Shown here: in pieces, positions 13,137 to 25,365 of the stretch
How the letters are laid out: every line of letters begins with the position of its first letter
Numbering within the stretch: the stretch's first letter is position 1
Assembly (NCBI GenBank): GCA_002007465.1
Contig: LNAC01000037.1
Coordinates: 62,343 to 126,342 of the forward strand
Direction: 5' to 3'
DNA from: Ailurus styani
Taxonomy: Eukaryota > Chordata > Mammalia > Carnivora > Ailuridae
Length of the DNA stretch: 64,000 nt
Made by a program: the position numbers and the translations under genes
The notes under the pieces: generated by a model
Databases searched by the model: none
What the model was told of the DNA's origin: nothing
The model's input: only the letters and a program-made list of their open reading frames with translations

Positions 13137-14093
13137 TTTTTTTTTAATGATCCAAGATTCATTGTTTATGCACCACACCCAGGGCTCCATGCAATACATG
13201 CCCTCCTTAATACCCCCCACCAGGCTCACCCATCCCCCTCACCCCTCCCCTCCATAACCCTCAGTTTGTTTCTCAGAGTCCAGAGTCTCTCATGGTTCAT
13301 CTTCCCATCCAATTTACCCCAATTCATTTTTCCATTCCTTCTCTGAAAGTCCTCCATTTTATTCCTTATGTTCCACAAGTAAGTGAAACCATATGATAAT
13401 TGACTTTTTTGCTTGACTTATTTCACTCAGCATAATCTCCTCCAGACCCATCCATGTTGATACAAAAGTTGGGTATTCATCCTTTCTGATGGCTGCATAA
13501 TATTTCTTTGTATATATGGACCACATCTTCTTTATCCATTCGTCTGTTGAAGGGCATCTCAGATCTTTCCACAGTTTGGCAATTGTGAACATTGCTGCTA
13601 GGAACTTTGGGGTACATATGGCCCTTCTTTTCACTACATCTGTATCTCTGGGTTAAATACCCAGTAGTGCAATTGCAGGGTCATAGGGTAGCTCTATTTT
13701 TAATTTTTTGAGGAATCTCCACGTTGTTTTCCAAAGTGGCTGCAACAACTTGCATTCCCACAAACAGTGAAAGAGGGTTCCTCTTTCTCCACATCCCCTG
13801 CAAAACTTGTTGTTTCCTTTCCTGTTGATTTTGGCCATTCTAAGTGGTATAAGGTGGTATATCAATATGGTTTTGATTTTAGTCTCCCTGATGGCTAGTG
13901 ATGATGAACATTTTTTCTTGTGTCTATTGGCCATTTGTATGTCTTCTTTGGAGAAGTGTCTGTTCATGTCTTCTGCCCATTTTTTGACATGTTTATCTGT
14001 TCTTTGTGTGTTGAGCTCGAGAAGTTCTTTATAGATCTTGGATATCAGCCCTTTGTTTGTAGTGTCATTTGTGAATATCTTCTACCATTCCGT
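13137..14093 (-). mobile_element. LINE-1 3' end of about 0.96 kb nested inside another L1, antisense
   Basis: It starts with poly-T and 'aatgatccaagattcattg' (reverse of the L1 3' terminus), then ORF2 sequence. The reverse strand at 13653-13967 is open for 104 codons and shows the ORF2p cysteine region [17 protein letters not shown], followed by [18 protein letters not shown]. It is 5'-truncated at 14093 and flanked by a 15-base duplication of the host L1. Confidence 0.9.
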
Positions 14094-14445
14094 ATACCAC
14101 ATCTTTTTTATCAGTTCATCTGTTGATGGACATCTAGACTCTTCCCATAGTTTGGCTATTGTGGACTTTGCTGCTATAAACATTGGGGTGCACATGCCCC
14201 TTCCTTTCACTATATTTGTATCCTTAGGGTAAATACCCAGTAATGCAATTGCTGGGTCATAGGGTAGCTCTATTTTCAACTTTTTGAGGAACTTCCATAC
14301 TGTTTTCCAGAGTGGCTGCACAAGCTTGCATTCCCACCAACAGTGTAGGAGGGCTCCCCTTTCTCCGCATCCTCACCAACACCTGTTGTTTCCTGACTGG
14401 TTAATTTTAACCATTATTGCTGGTGTGAGGAGGTATCTCATACAA

Positions 14446-15221
14446 ATACAGATCCCATATCTTTAAGTCATCATTTTCATAGTGCTTTAAAAATAGCCCC
14501 TGTTTTCTAGTGTGGTTTTTACACAAAGTCTAATTTTTAGCTTTTATGTACCTCTAAGACCAAAGTAGTTTTTAAAATGTTTACATTCTTTAGTAATTCT
14601 TGGTAAGAAGCCACACTAAGTCTCCTTGTATCCTCTCCTCACTACTCTATCCAACTGCCACCCACAAGTTCTCATATTCTAGAAACAAAACAGGTAATGC
14701 ATAGAGCAGCATTAAGCTTCAGGGACTATACTTTAGAAGTTCAGGCAAGTGATTCTCAAATATTTTAGTCTCAATTAGTGTTCCTATAATTCTATCAATA
14801 TTTGCTATATTATAAATTAGAAAAGGGTAACTTTTTAATTATTAATTTATTAATTCATTTAAAAAGGAAATAATAAATTATCCCATCAAACAAATATAGT
14901 ACATTTTTATTAAAAAGTGCTTCTTTTCCAAGAGGAAGTGACAAAAAGTGTGGCTTTGTTTTGCATTTTTACAAATCTCTTTAATGTCCCTCTTAAGATA
15001 CTTGGATTCTCATATCTGTTGTCTATTCAAGCTGTTATGTGATAAGATCTTTTAGTTAAAGTCCGGGAAGAGGGGGAATGACAGACCATACAGTTATGTA
15101 GTTGTAAATCATAGGGGTATTTTTTTAAAGATTTCTATGGTAGTTGTGGATTTTTTTTTATATACAACAAAACTGTACAAATGGTAGCTTCAGTTTCATC
15201 AAAAATAAGAGCTGAACATTT
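14446..15221. other. Unassigned DNA
   Basis: AT-rich, with no recognisable coding potential or repeat family. Confidence 0.45.
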
Positions 15222-16010
15222 TTAGGAGAGAAAGATGGCAGTGGACTAGGAGGACCCTAGGTTTCTATTGTCCCATGAATACAACTAAATTATAATCAAA
15301 TCATCCTGAATACACCAGAAATTGACTGAGGACTGAAAGAACAAACTCTACAACTTAACTGAGTGAGGAGGCCACATCAAAGAAAGTAGCAAGTACAGAG
15401 ACTTGGTTTAAGGGAGGAAGGGATCTCCAGTGCTGCAGAGGGGTGTGAGTTGTGGTCTTGGACAAGAGCAAGAGAAAGTAGAGCAAACAGAGAAATGCAA
15501 AAGGAGAATATGTCACCAAAGTCATTGGTTTGGAAAACAAGAGTGGCTGATTTTCATGAGTTCTTGCAGACTTGGCTGGAATACAGTCTTGAGGGCACTG
15601 TCCTCCTCCTAGAAAGAAGGCAGGCAAAAAACGTGGGTTCAAACAGTGTGGAAACAGAATTCTAAAGAAAACCTGGGATACACAGAGGGGAGATTATTCC
15701 CTCAGCTTTCACAGAGATGGTTCTCCAGAAACAAAGGAGCTGCCTGGCATCATTTCCCTACCCACATTCCATAAACACAAGGCCACATGTGGGAAGAAAT
15801 GCAGCTCTAACCCTGGCTGTCTAACTTGCTTACATCAAGCTTCACCCACCTTTGTCTGGGGGGACTGCCTTTCTCAGTCAAGCTTGCCTCATTCCCTGTG
15901 TGGTGGGCCCTTCCCCCAGAGACCAGCACAAACACCTGCCAACACCACATATCCCCACCAGAGAGTTCATCAGGGCCTCAGTTCTGGTGGAAGTATTGTC
16001 AGGTCTCATT
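15222..16010 (+). mobile_element. LINE-1 5'UTR, sense
   Basis: It begins 'agagaaagatggcagtggactag', the usual start of carnivoran L1 5'UTRs. It is GC-richer than the surroundings and contains 'gaccagcacaaacacctgcc' near 15922, whose reverse complement recurs in the 5'UTR at 46.1 kb. L1 5'UTRs hold the internal RNA polymerase II promoter, but this copy is cut off at about 16010, where antisense ORF2 sequence begins. The open frames here (up to 95 codons) are non-coding L1 sequence. Confidence 0.8.
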
Positions 16011-17165
16011 TCAAAAGTAGACAGTGTAATAGTTCTAGCAATTACTTTTGGTGGAATATTTCAGGTTTTCTACATAGTGTATCCTGTCATCTGCAAATAA
16101 TGAAATATTCAGTACTTCCTTGCTGATTTGGATCCCTTTTTTTGTCCTTTTTGTTTTCTGATTACTGATGCTAAGACTTCCACTACTGTATTAAATAGTG
16201 ATGGTGAAAATAGATATCTCCTTTTTGTTCCTGACAAGAGAGGAAAGCCTTCCAATTTTTCACCATTGAGTTGTGGGTCTTTCATATATGGCCTTTATGA
16301 TGTTGAGGTATGTTCCATCTATGCCTACTTTGTTGACAGTTTTTATCAAGAAAGGATGCTGCATTTTGTCAAACGCTACTTCTGCATCTATTCACAGGAT
16401 CATATGGTTCTTATTCTTTCTTTTATTAGTGTGAGGTATCTCATTATTGATTTGCCCATATTGAACCAGCCCTGCAGCCCAGGAATAAATTCCACTTGAT
16501 TTTGGTGAGTAATTCTTGTCATGAAGTGTTAGAGTTGATTTGCTAGTATCCTCTTAATAATTTTTACATCAATGTTCATCAAGGATATTGACCTGTAATC
16601 TCCTTTTTATTGGGGTCATTGGATTTTAAATCAGGGTAATGCTGGCCTTATAGAATAAGTATGAAAGTTTTCTTTCCATTTCTATTTTTTGTAACATTGT
16701 GAGAAGAATAGGTATTAACTCTTTAAATTTTTGGTAGAATTCCTCTGGGAAGCCATCTGGTCAAGGACTTTTTTTTTTTTTTTGCAGGGAGATTTTTGAT
16801 TATTGATTGAATTTCATTGCTGGTTATGGGTCTGTTCAAATTTTCTATTTCTTGTTATTACAGTTTTGGTATTTTATAAGTTTCTAGGAATTTCTCCATT
16901 TCTTCCAGATTTCCCAGTTTGTTTGCATAAAATTTTTCATAGTATTTTTAAAACTTTTCATATTTATGTGGTGTTGGTTGTGAACTCTCCTCTTATCATT
17001 CATGATTTTAACTATTTGAGTCCTTTCTCTTTTCTTTTCGATAAGTCTGCCTAAGGGTTTATCAATTTTATTAATTCCTTTGAAGAACCAGCTCTTAGTT
17101 TCATTGATCTGTTCTACTGTTTTTTGTTTATTTGTTTGCTTGTTTTTATATACTTTGTTTCTCTA
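16011..17165 (-). mobile_element. LINE-1 ORF2 internal segment, antisense, joined to the sense 5'UTR
   Basis: It reads antisense ORF2 from the RT catalytic neighbourhood ('catctgcaaataatg' near 16090) back toward the endonuclease end ('agaaccagctcttagtttcattgatctg' near 17085). It includes 'gaaccagccctgcagcccagg' near 16465 and 'catcaatgttcatcaaggatattg' near 16570. It is opposite in orientation to the 5'UTR on its left. Confidence 0.82.
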
Positions 17166-17586
17166 TTATTTTTTTTTAATCTAAAATCAAGTAATCAACA
17201 TATAGTGTATTATAGTTTCAGAGGTAGAGTTTAATGAATTATCAGTTGCATATAACACCCAGTGTTCATTAAATCAAGCTCTCTTTAATGCCCATCATCC
17301 AGTGACCACAGCCCCCCACCCACCTCTCCTCCAACAACCCTCAGTTTGTTTCCTAGAGTTTAGTAGCTCTTATGATTTGCCTCCTTCTTTGATTTCATCT
17401 TATTTTATGTTTCCCTCCTTTCCCTTATGTTAATCTGTTTCGTTTCTTAAATTCCACATATGAGTGAAATCATATGATATTTGTCTTTCTCTGACTGACT
17501 TATTTAGCTTAGCATAATATGTTCTAGTTCCATCCACATCATTGCAAATGATAACATTTGATTCATTTTTATGGCTGAGTAATATT

Positions 17587-17625
<39 letters not shown>

Positions 17626-17965
17626 TGCATATTTTTCCATATATCTGTCAAAGGACATCTGGGATCTTTCTCTATTTGGCTATTGTGGACATTCTTGCTA
17701 TAAACTTTGAGGTGCATGTGCCCCTTTGAATCACTGTTTGTATCCTTTGAATAAAATTATGTTTGTACCCTTTGGATAAACACCTAGTAGTGCAACTACT
17801 GGGTCATACAGTAGCTCTCTTTGTAACTTTTTAAGGAACCACCATACTGTTTCACATTCCCACCAATGTGTAAGAGAGTTCCCCATTCTCCACATCCTTG
17901 CCAACATCTATTGTTTCCTAATGTTAATTTTAGCCATTCTGATTAGTGTGAGGTGGTATCTCAAT
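17166..17965 (-). mobile_element. LINE-1 3' end, antisense
   Basis: Poly-T, then 3'UTR antisense ('gcatataacacccagtgttcatt'), 'cagtttgtttcctagagtt', a (TG)n run and the ORF2 end 'aaggaaccaccatactgtttc'. It ends near 17960 with 'agtgtgaggtggtatctcaat'. It separates two parts of another L1. Confidence 0.85.
17589..17623. repeat. (TG)n microsatellite in the L1 3' end
   Basis: About 17 uninterrupted TG units, following 'gagtaatattcc'. Confidence 0.97.
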
Positions 17966-19118
17966 CAGAGATTAAGTGTGCAATAAGTGATATTATAAAA
18001 AGGCTTGATGCAATGAACTTCAACCTGGAAAAGCAGAGGAATGAATTAATGACCTAAAAGACAAAATAATGGAAAAAATAAAGCTGAACAAAAGAGGGAG
18101 TCATGCAACAGAGAATAGGCTAAAGGAAATCAGTGACTCCATTAAACTTATTAACATTTGTATTATAAGAGTCTTTGAATTAGAAGAAGAGAGAAAAGGA
18201 CAGAAAATCTATTTGAAGAAATAATAGGCAAAAACAACCAGATTCAGGAGGCAAAGAAAGTCCTTTGATGGACTTTCAATAAGTCCAGGGCAACACCAAG
18301 ACATATTGTAATTAAATTTGAAAAATACACTGAAAAAAATAAATCCTAAAAGCAGGGGAAAAAAAGAAGACCTTACATTACAAGGTAAGACCCATAAGGC
18401 TAGCTGGAGATTTCTCAACAAAAATATAGCAAAGCAGAATGGAGTGGCATGATACGTTCACAATGTTGAATGGTAAAAAATTGTAGCCAAGAATACACTA
18501 TCAAGCAAAGTTTCCATTCAGAATAGGAGAGTTAGCCTCCCAGACAAACAAAAACTAAAGGAGTTTGTGATCACTAAAATAGCACTACAGGAAATATTAA
18601 AGGGAACTCTGAGTGCAAAGGGGAGACCAAAAGTGAAAAATACAAGAAAGGATCAGATAAAATCTTGTGGAATAATGAAAAAACAAGTAATAAAATTGCA
18701 AAAACAATACATATCTAACATTAATTACTCTGAATGTCAATGGATTAAAAGCTACAGTCAAAATATGTAAGGTGTCAGAATGGATAAAAACAGAAGAGCC
18801 ATCTGTATGCTGCCTAAAATAGACTCATTTTAGACCTAAATATACCTATAGCATGAAAGGGTATGGAGAAACATTTCTCAAACAAACATGTCAAAAGAAA
18901 GCTGGATTACCAATACTTACATCAGAAAAACTAGACGTGAAAATAGACTATAACGAGAGATGAAGAAAGGCACTATATCATAATAAGAGGGACAATCCAA
19001 CAAGAAGATATTGCAATTTTAAATAATTATTCCCCAATATGAGACCACCAAAATATATAAAAAAAGAAATAGTAATAAACATAAAGGAACTAATTGATAA
19101 TAACACAATAATAGTAGG
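17966..19118 (+). mobile_element. LINE-1 ORF1 end and start of ORF2, sense
   Basis: ORF1 sequence includes 'ggaaatcagtgactccattaaac' near 18127, shared with 2590. It is followed by the inter-ORF region and the ORF2 endonuclease start: 'attaattactctgaatgtcaatgg' near 18719 encodes INYSECQW, a frame-shifted relative of ITLNVNG. Further endonuclease sequence runs to 19118, where a new antisense L1 begins. Confidence 0.8.
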
Positions 19119-22100
19119 GCACTTTATTTTTTTTACCTTTTATTTTATTTATTTTATTTTATTTTTTCAATGATCCAAGATTCATTGTTTATGCACCACA
19201 TCCAGTACTCCATGCAATATGTGCCCTCTTTAATACCCACCTCCCCTCCATAATCCTCAGTTTGTTTCTCAGAGTCCACAGTCTCCGTGGTACATCTCCT
19301 CATCCAATTTATCCCAATTCACTTTTCCTTTCCTTCTCCTAATGTCCTCCATTTTATTTCTTATGTTCCACAAGTAAGTGAAACCATATGATAATTGACT
19401 TTTTTGCTTGACTTATTTCACTCAGCATAATCTCCTCCAGACCCATCAATGTTGATACAAAAGTTGGGTATTCAACTTTTCTGATGGCTGAGTAATATCC
19501 CATTGTATATATAGACCACACCTTCTTTATCCATTCGTCTGTTGAAGGGCACCTCAGCTTTTTCCAGTTTGGCGATTGTGGACATTGCTGCTAGGAACAT
19601 TGGGATACATATGGCCCTTATTTTTACTACATCTGTATTGTTGGAGTAAATACACAATAGTGCAATTGCAGGGTCATAGGGTCGCTCTATTTTTAATTTT
19701 TTGAAGAATCTCCACACTGTTTTCCAAAGTGGCTGCAACAACTTGCATTCCCACCAACAGTAGAAGAGGGTTACACTTTCTCCATATCCTCTCCAAAACT
19801 TGTTGTTTCCTGTCCTGTTGATTTTGGCCATTCTAAGTGGTGTAAGTTAGTATCTCAATGTGGTTTTGATTTTAATTTCCCTGATGCCTAACGATGATGA
19901 ACATTTTTTCATGTGTCTGCTGGCCCTTTTTTATGTCTTCATTGGAGAAATGTCTGTTCATGTCTTCTGCCCATTTTTGACATGATTATCTGTTTTTTGG
20001 GCATTGAGCTTGAGAAGTTCTTTAAGATCTTGGATATCAGCCCTTTGTTTGTAGTGTCATTTGCGAATATCTTCTCCAATTCCTTGCCTTGCCTCTTTGT
20101 TTTGTTGACAGTTTTCTTTGCTTTGCAAAAGATTTTTATCTTGATGAAGTCCCAAAAGTTCATTTGCACTTTTGTTTCCTTTGCCTTTGGAAACATGTCT
20201 TCTTTTTTTTTTTTTAGATTTTATTTATTTATTTGAGAGAGAGAGAGTGAGAGAGAGCATGAGAGAGGAAAAGGTCAGAGGGAAAAGCAGACTCCCCAGT
20301 GAGCTGGGAGCCCGATGCAGGAGTCGATCTGGGGACTCCGGGATCATGACCTGAGCTGAAAGCTGTCGCTTAACCAACTGAGACACCCAGGCGCCACTGG
20401 AAACATGTCTTAAAAGAAGTTTTTGTGGCCGATGTCAAAGATGCTACTGCCTATGTTCTCCTCTAGGATTTTGACAGATTCCTGCCTCACGTTGAGGTCT
20501 TTCATCCATTTCAAATTTATATTTGTGTATGGGTTTCATTCTTTTAAACTTACCTGTCCAATTTTCCCAGCACCATTTATTAAAGAGACTGTCTTTTTTC
20601 CACTGGATATTTTTTTCCTGCTTTGTTGAAGATTATTTGACCATAGAATTGAGAGTCCATGTCTGGACTCTCCACTCTGTTCCATTGGTCTATGTGTCTG
20701 TTTTTGTGCCAGTACCATGCTGTCTTGGTGATCACAGCTTTGTAGTAAAGCTTGAAATCAGGCAACGTGATGCCCCCAGCTTTCTTTTTATTTTTCAACA
20801 TTTGCTGAGCTATTTGGGGTCTTTTATGGTTCCATACAAATTTGAGGATTCTTTGTTCTAGCACTTTGAAAAATGCCGGTGGAATTTTGATTGGGATGGC
20901 ATTGAAAGAATAGATTGCTCTGAGCAGTATAGACATTTTAACAATGTTTATTCTTCTGATCCATGAGCATGGAATGCTTTTCCATCTTTTTGTATCTTCT
21001 TCAAATTCTTTCATGATTGTTCTGTAGTTCCTCAAGTACAGATCCTTGACCTCTCTGGTTAGGTTTATTTCAAGGTATCTTATGGTTCCTGGTTCCTTAT
21101 TTCCCGGTAAATGGAATCAATTCTCTAATTTCCCTTTCTATATTTTCATTGCTAGTGTATAAGAAAGCAACTTATTTCTGTGGATTGATTTTGTTTCCTG
21201 CCACATTACTGAATTGCTGTATGAGTTTTAGTAGTTTGGAGGTGGAGTCTTTTGGGTTTTCCATAAAGTATCATGCCATCTGCAAAGAGAGAGAGTTTCA
21301 TTTCTTCTTTGCCAATTTGAATACCTTTTATTTCTTTTCATTGTCTGGTTGCTGTTGCTAGGACTTCTAGTACTATGTTGAACAACAGTGGTAAGAGTGG
21401 GCATCCTTGTCAAGTTCCTGAACTCAGTGGGGAGGCTGTCAGTTTTTCCCCATTGAGAATGATATTCGCAGTGGGTTTTCCATAGATAGATTTTATGAAG
21501 TTGAGGAATGTTCCCTCTGTCCCTGTACTTTGAAGAGTTTTAATCAGAAAAGGATGCCATATTTTGTCAAATGTTCTTTCTGCATCAATTTAGACGGCCA
21601 TGTGCTTCTTCTCTCTTCTCATATTGATTTGTTCTATCACATTGATTGATTTGTAAATGTTGAACCACCCTTGCATCCCAGGGTTAAATCCCACCTGGTC
21701 ATGGTGGATAATCTTTTTAACGTACTGTTGGATCCTATTGGCTAGGATCTTGTTGCGAATATTGGCATCCATATTCACCAGAGATATTGGTCTGAAATTC
21801 TCGTTTTTGATGGGGTCTTTACTTGGTTTGGGATTCAAGGTAATGCTGGCTTCATAGAAAGAGTCTGGAAGGTTTCCCTCTGTTTCTATTTTTTGAAATA
21901 GCTTCAGAAGAATAGGTATTGTTTCTTCTTTGAATGTTCAGTAGAATTCCGCAGGGAATCCATCAAGTCCTGGACTCTTGTTTTTTGGGAGGTTTTTAAT
22001 CATTGCTTCAATCTCATTGCTAGATATTGGTCTATTCAGGTTGTCAATTTTTTCCTGTTTCAGTCTTAGAAGGTCATAGGTTTCCAGGAATATATCCATT

Positions 22101-23696
22101 TCTTCTAGGTTGCTTAACATATTGGCATATAGCTGTTGACAATAGTTTCTGATGATTCTTTCTATTATCTTGGTGTTAGTCATGATCTCTCCCCTTTTAT
22201 TCATAATTTTATTAATTTGAGTCCTCTCTCTTTACTTTTGGATTAGTTTGGACAGTGGTTTATTGATCTTATTCTTTCAAGAACCAGCTTCTAATTTCAT
22301 TCATGTGTTCTACTGTGATTCTAGTTTCTAACTCATTGTTTTCTGATCTAATCTTAATTATTTCCCTTCTTGTGCATAGGGTTGGATTAATTTGTTGTTG
22401 ATTTTCTAGTTCCTTAAGGTGTAAGGAGATTTGGTGTATTCAGGATCCTTCAGTTTTATCGAGTAAGGCTTGGATCACTATGTATTTCCCCTTTAGGACT
22501 GCCTTTGTTGTATCCCATAGGTTTTGGACCAATGTGTCTTCATTCTCATTGGTTTCCATGAATTGTTTAAGTTCTTCTTTGATTTCCTGGTTGATACAAA
22601 CTTTCTTGAGCAGGATGGTCTTTAGCTTCCAAGTGTTTGAATTCCTTCCAGAGTTTTTCTTGTGGTTGAGTTCCAGTTTTAAAACATTGTGGTCTGAGAA
22701 TATGCAGGGGATAATCTCAATCTTTTGGTATTGGTTGAGCCCTGACTTGTGACTGAGTATGGGTCTATTCTGGAGAAAGTTCCATGTGTGCTCAAGAAGA
22801 ATGAGTATTCTGGGTTTGTTTGAGGGTAGAATGTTCTGTATATATCTATGAGGTCCATCTGATCCAATGTGTTATTCAAAGCTCTTGTTTCTTTTTTGAT
22901 TTTCTGTTTAGATGATCTGTCTATTGCTGAGAGGGGTGTGTTAAGATCTCCTACAATTAATATATTCATATCAGTGTGACTCTTTCTTTTTTTTAACAGT
23001 TGGCTTATGTAGTTGGCTGCTCTCATGTTGGGGGCATAAATATTTACAATTGTTAGATCTTCTTGGTGGATAGACCCTTTAAGAATGATTTAGTGTCCTT
23101 CTGTATCTCTGACTACACTGTTTAGCTTAAAATCTAATTTATCTGATATGAGAATCTCTACCCCAGCTTTCTTTTGAGGCCCATTGGCCTGACAGGTGTT
23201 TCTCCATCCCTTTACTTTCTGTCTGGATATATCTTTAGGTTCAAAATGTGTCTCTTGTAGACAGCATATAGATGGATCCTGTCGGTTTATCCAGTCTGCA
23301 ACCTTGTGCCTCTTTATGGGAGTATTTAGCCATTCACATTGAGAGTGATTATGGAAAGGTAAGTTTTTATTGACATCATGTTGCCTGTGAAATCTTTGTT
23401 TGTATGCATTGTCTCTGTAACTTTCTTTTTTATGTCACTCTTGGGTACTTTATTCTTTTATAGAACCCCCCCCCTTAATATTTCTTGTAGTGCCAGCTTT
23501 TTGGTCACATAATCTTTTAGACCTTGCTGATCTTGTAAGATCTTTATCTCTCCATCTATTCTGAATGTCAGCCTTACTGGACAAAATATCCTTGGCTGTC
23601 TGTTCCTCTCATTTAGTGCCATGAATATGTCTTGCCAGGTTTCTGTGGACAGGTCCGATGTTTTTCTGATGGTCCTTCCTCTGTATGTAAAGAATC
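19119..23696 (-). mobile_element. LINE-1 of about 4.4 kb (3'UTR, ORF2, part of ORF1), antisense
   Basis: From left to right it holds poly-T, 3'UTR, ORF2 and ORF1 C-terminal sequence. Reverse-strand translations show the C-terminal region ([19 protein letters not shown] at 19.7 kb, with FWRGYGE where a cysteine is usual), [18 protein letters not shown] near 20.9 kb, [18 protein letters not shown] near 21.8 kb (RT), SPGLDGFPAEFY near 21.95 kb (RT start) and ILIVGDLNTPLSAIDR near 22.95 kb (endonuclease). ORF2 starts near 23335; ORF1 remnants extend to 23696. Frameshifts and stops break it up. A SINE is nested at 20202-20397. Confidence 0.92.
20202..20397 (-). mobile_element. CanSINE, antisense, young
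   Basis: Tail (T-run) on the left, head 'gagacacccaggcgcc' on the right. A perfect 14-base target-site duplication, tggaaacatgtctt, lies at 20188-20201 and 20398-20411, inside L1 ORF2. Confidence 0.97.
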
Positions 23697-23748
23697 TCTT
23701 CTACCTATTTGTGATCGCTCTCTGTCAAATAAATAAAATCTTTAAAAA
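23697..23748 (+). mobile_element. 5'-truncated CanSINE tail (about 50 bases)
   Basis: Only the last part of the SINE is present: 'cctatttgtgatcgctctctg', then tcaaataaataaaatcttt and an A-run. It directly abuts the ORF1 end of the antisense L1. Confidence 0.8.
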
Positions 23749-23754
23749 AATAGG

Positions 23755-23945
23755 GAATAAATTGATCTTTTCCAGAGGGGTGGGGGTTGGGGGGATGTGT
23801 CAAATAGTTGATGGGGACTAAGTAGTCCACTTGTGATAAGCACCAGGTGTTGTATCTCAATGTTGAATCACTATATTGTACACCTGTAAATAATACTACA
23901 CTGTACGCTAACTGAAATTTAAATAATAACAATGATAAAATAAAA
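23755..23945 (+). mobile_element. LINE-1 3' terminus, sense
   Basis: It reads 'gatggggactaagtagtccac', 'ttgtgataagcaccaggtg' and 'tatattgtacacctgtaaa', ending in 'gaaatttaaataataac', the sense 3' end also seen at 6080-6220. It may be the 3' end of the L1 whose ORF1/ORF2 piece lies at 17966-19118. Confidence 0.8.
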
Positions 23946-24180
23946 TCTGAACAAATAAAAATATCAATTTCATTCAGGCTAATTTCCATAGAGAGAAAAA
24001 CGAATATCTGAAAATTAAAATGTCTCACTTGTGTGGTTTTGCTTTGATTTTTTTAGGGAAAACAGAAAAGTTATAGATGGAGTGATTTAGTGTTGCGGTT
24101 TTTTTTGTAATCTGGAAAATTCTCAGTTGGCTATCTGAACATTAAATGTTTTTCTATGTTTCTGGCTATTTTAAAAGAAC
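23946..24180. other. Unassigned DNA
   Basis: No recognisable family. It leads into the palindromic AT block. Confidence 0.4.
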
Positions 24181-25005
24181 AGGACATTCTAATCTTAATC
24201 ACATGAGATATTGTGTGTGTGTGTGTGTGCGTAGTGCTTACTAGCTATATATACATGTATACATGTATACATGTATACGTGTACATGCATATATGTATAC
24301 ATGTATACGTATACATGTATATATGTATATATATACATATATATAGCTAGTAAACATTACACACACACATAAAATATATATATTTATAATATATATTATA
24401 TATTTATTAATCATATATACATGTTACACATATTATATATTTATATATCATATATAAAATATTAGATATTAAATATCATAAATAAATTATATAATGTAAT
24501 ATTATATATAATATAATATAATATTATATAATATATAATATTATAATATATGTAATTTATTTATTATGTTTATATATAATATAATATATAAAATGTATAT
24601 ATAATATACATTATGTAATATATGATATTAATATCAATAATATATTATATTAATTGATATAATATTAATAATATTATATTTTATATATTATAATATTATA
24701 TATAATATCATGATTATATATTATAATGTATATTGATTATATATTATATATCATATATATCTCATATATTATATATAAACATGTATACATGTATACATAT
24801 ACATGTATACATATACATATATATTATATATGATATATAATTAATTAATCACTTGAGATATTGTGTGTGTAGTGTTTACTAGCTATATATATGTATATAT
24901 TCATATATACATGTATACATATACATGTATATATGTATGTATACATATATATAGCTAGTAAACACTACACACACACATAATATATATATAAATATATGTT
25001 ACACA
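24181..25005. repeat. AT-rich block with two related palindromes
   Basis: Unit 1 (24200-24370) and unit 2 (24848-24979) each start 'atcac(a/t)tgagatattgtgtgtg'. Their left arms read gtagtg(c/t)ttactagctata. The matching inverted arms tatagctagtaaaca(t/c)tac are followed by acacacacat. In unit 2 the arms tgtgtgtagtgtttactagc and gctagtaaacactacacaca are exact reverse complements. Between the units lies about 480 bases of nearly pure A/T with repeated tatata and ataat motifs. Cruciform or hairpin folding is expected. Confidence 0.9.
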
Positions 25006-25365
25006 TCTTTATCTATTGGTCTATCAGTGGACATTTAGGTTGCTTTTGTATCTTGGATATTGTAAATAATATTGCAATAAACATAAGGGTGCATGTATCT
25101 TTTCAAATTAGTGCTTTTTATTTCTTTGGGTAAATACTTTGTAGTTTAATTATTGCATCATAAAGCAATGAATTTCTACTCCTATTTTTTTTCAAGAAAT
25201 CTCCATACTATTTTAAACAGTGGCTGTGCCGATTTAAATTCCCTCCAACAGTGTATGAGATTTTTTTTTCTGTAAATCCTTATCAACACTTATTCCTTGT
25301 GTTTTTTTTATTATTTTAACTATATTGATAGATGTAAGGTGCTATCTCATTTGCTAAAAATATTC
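25006..25365 (-). mobile_element. Old LINE-1 3' end, antisense
   Basis: It contains 'catctttatctattggtctatcagtgg', 'aataatattgcaataaacataaggg', 'tctttgggtaaatactttgtag' and 'caagaaatctccatactatttt', all diverged versions of the antisense L1 3' region. It begins immediately after the AT/TG block. Confidence 0.8.

Larger units (their letters stand above)
12635..14445 (-). mobile_element. LINE-1 3' end, antisense, split by a second L1
   Basis: The outer element covers 12635-13136 and resumes at 14094. Its left part has the antisense 3'UTR ('cactcaccatagcacataat', 'tgacttatttcacttaacataat', 'ctagttccatccatgtcattg') and a TG/TA run. Its right part continues with 'tttttatcagttcatctgttgatgg' through 'aggaacttccatactgttttcc' into ORF2 and ends near 14445. 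The junctions carry ataccacatcctttt (13126-13140) and ataccacatctttttt (14094-14109), the target-site duplication of the inner element. Confidence 0.85.

Noticed and set aside
16128..16499. 123-codon forward open frame as a gene
   Set aside because: It lies on the opposite strand to L1 ORF2 sequence and has no family features.
20580..21035. 151-codon reverse-strand open frame as a gene
   Set aside because: L1 ORF2 C-terminal sequence ([18 protein letters not shown]).
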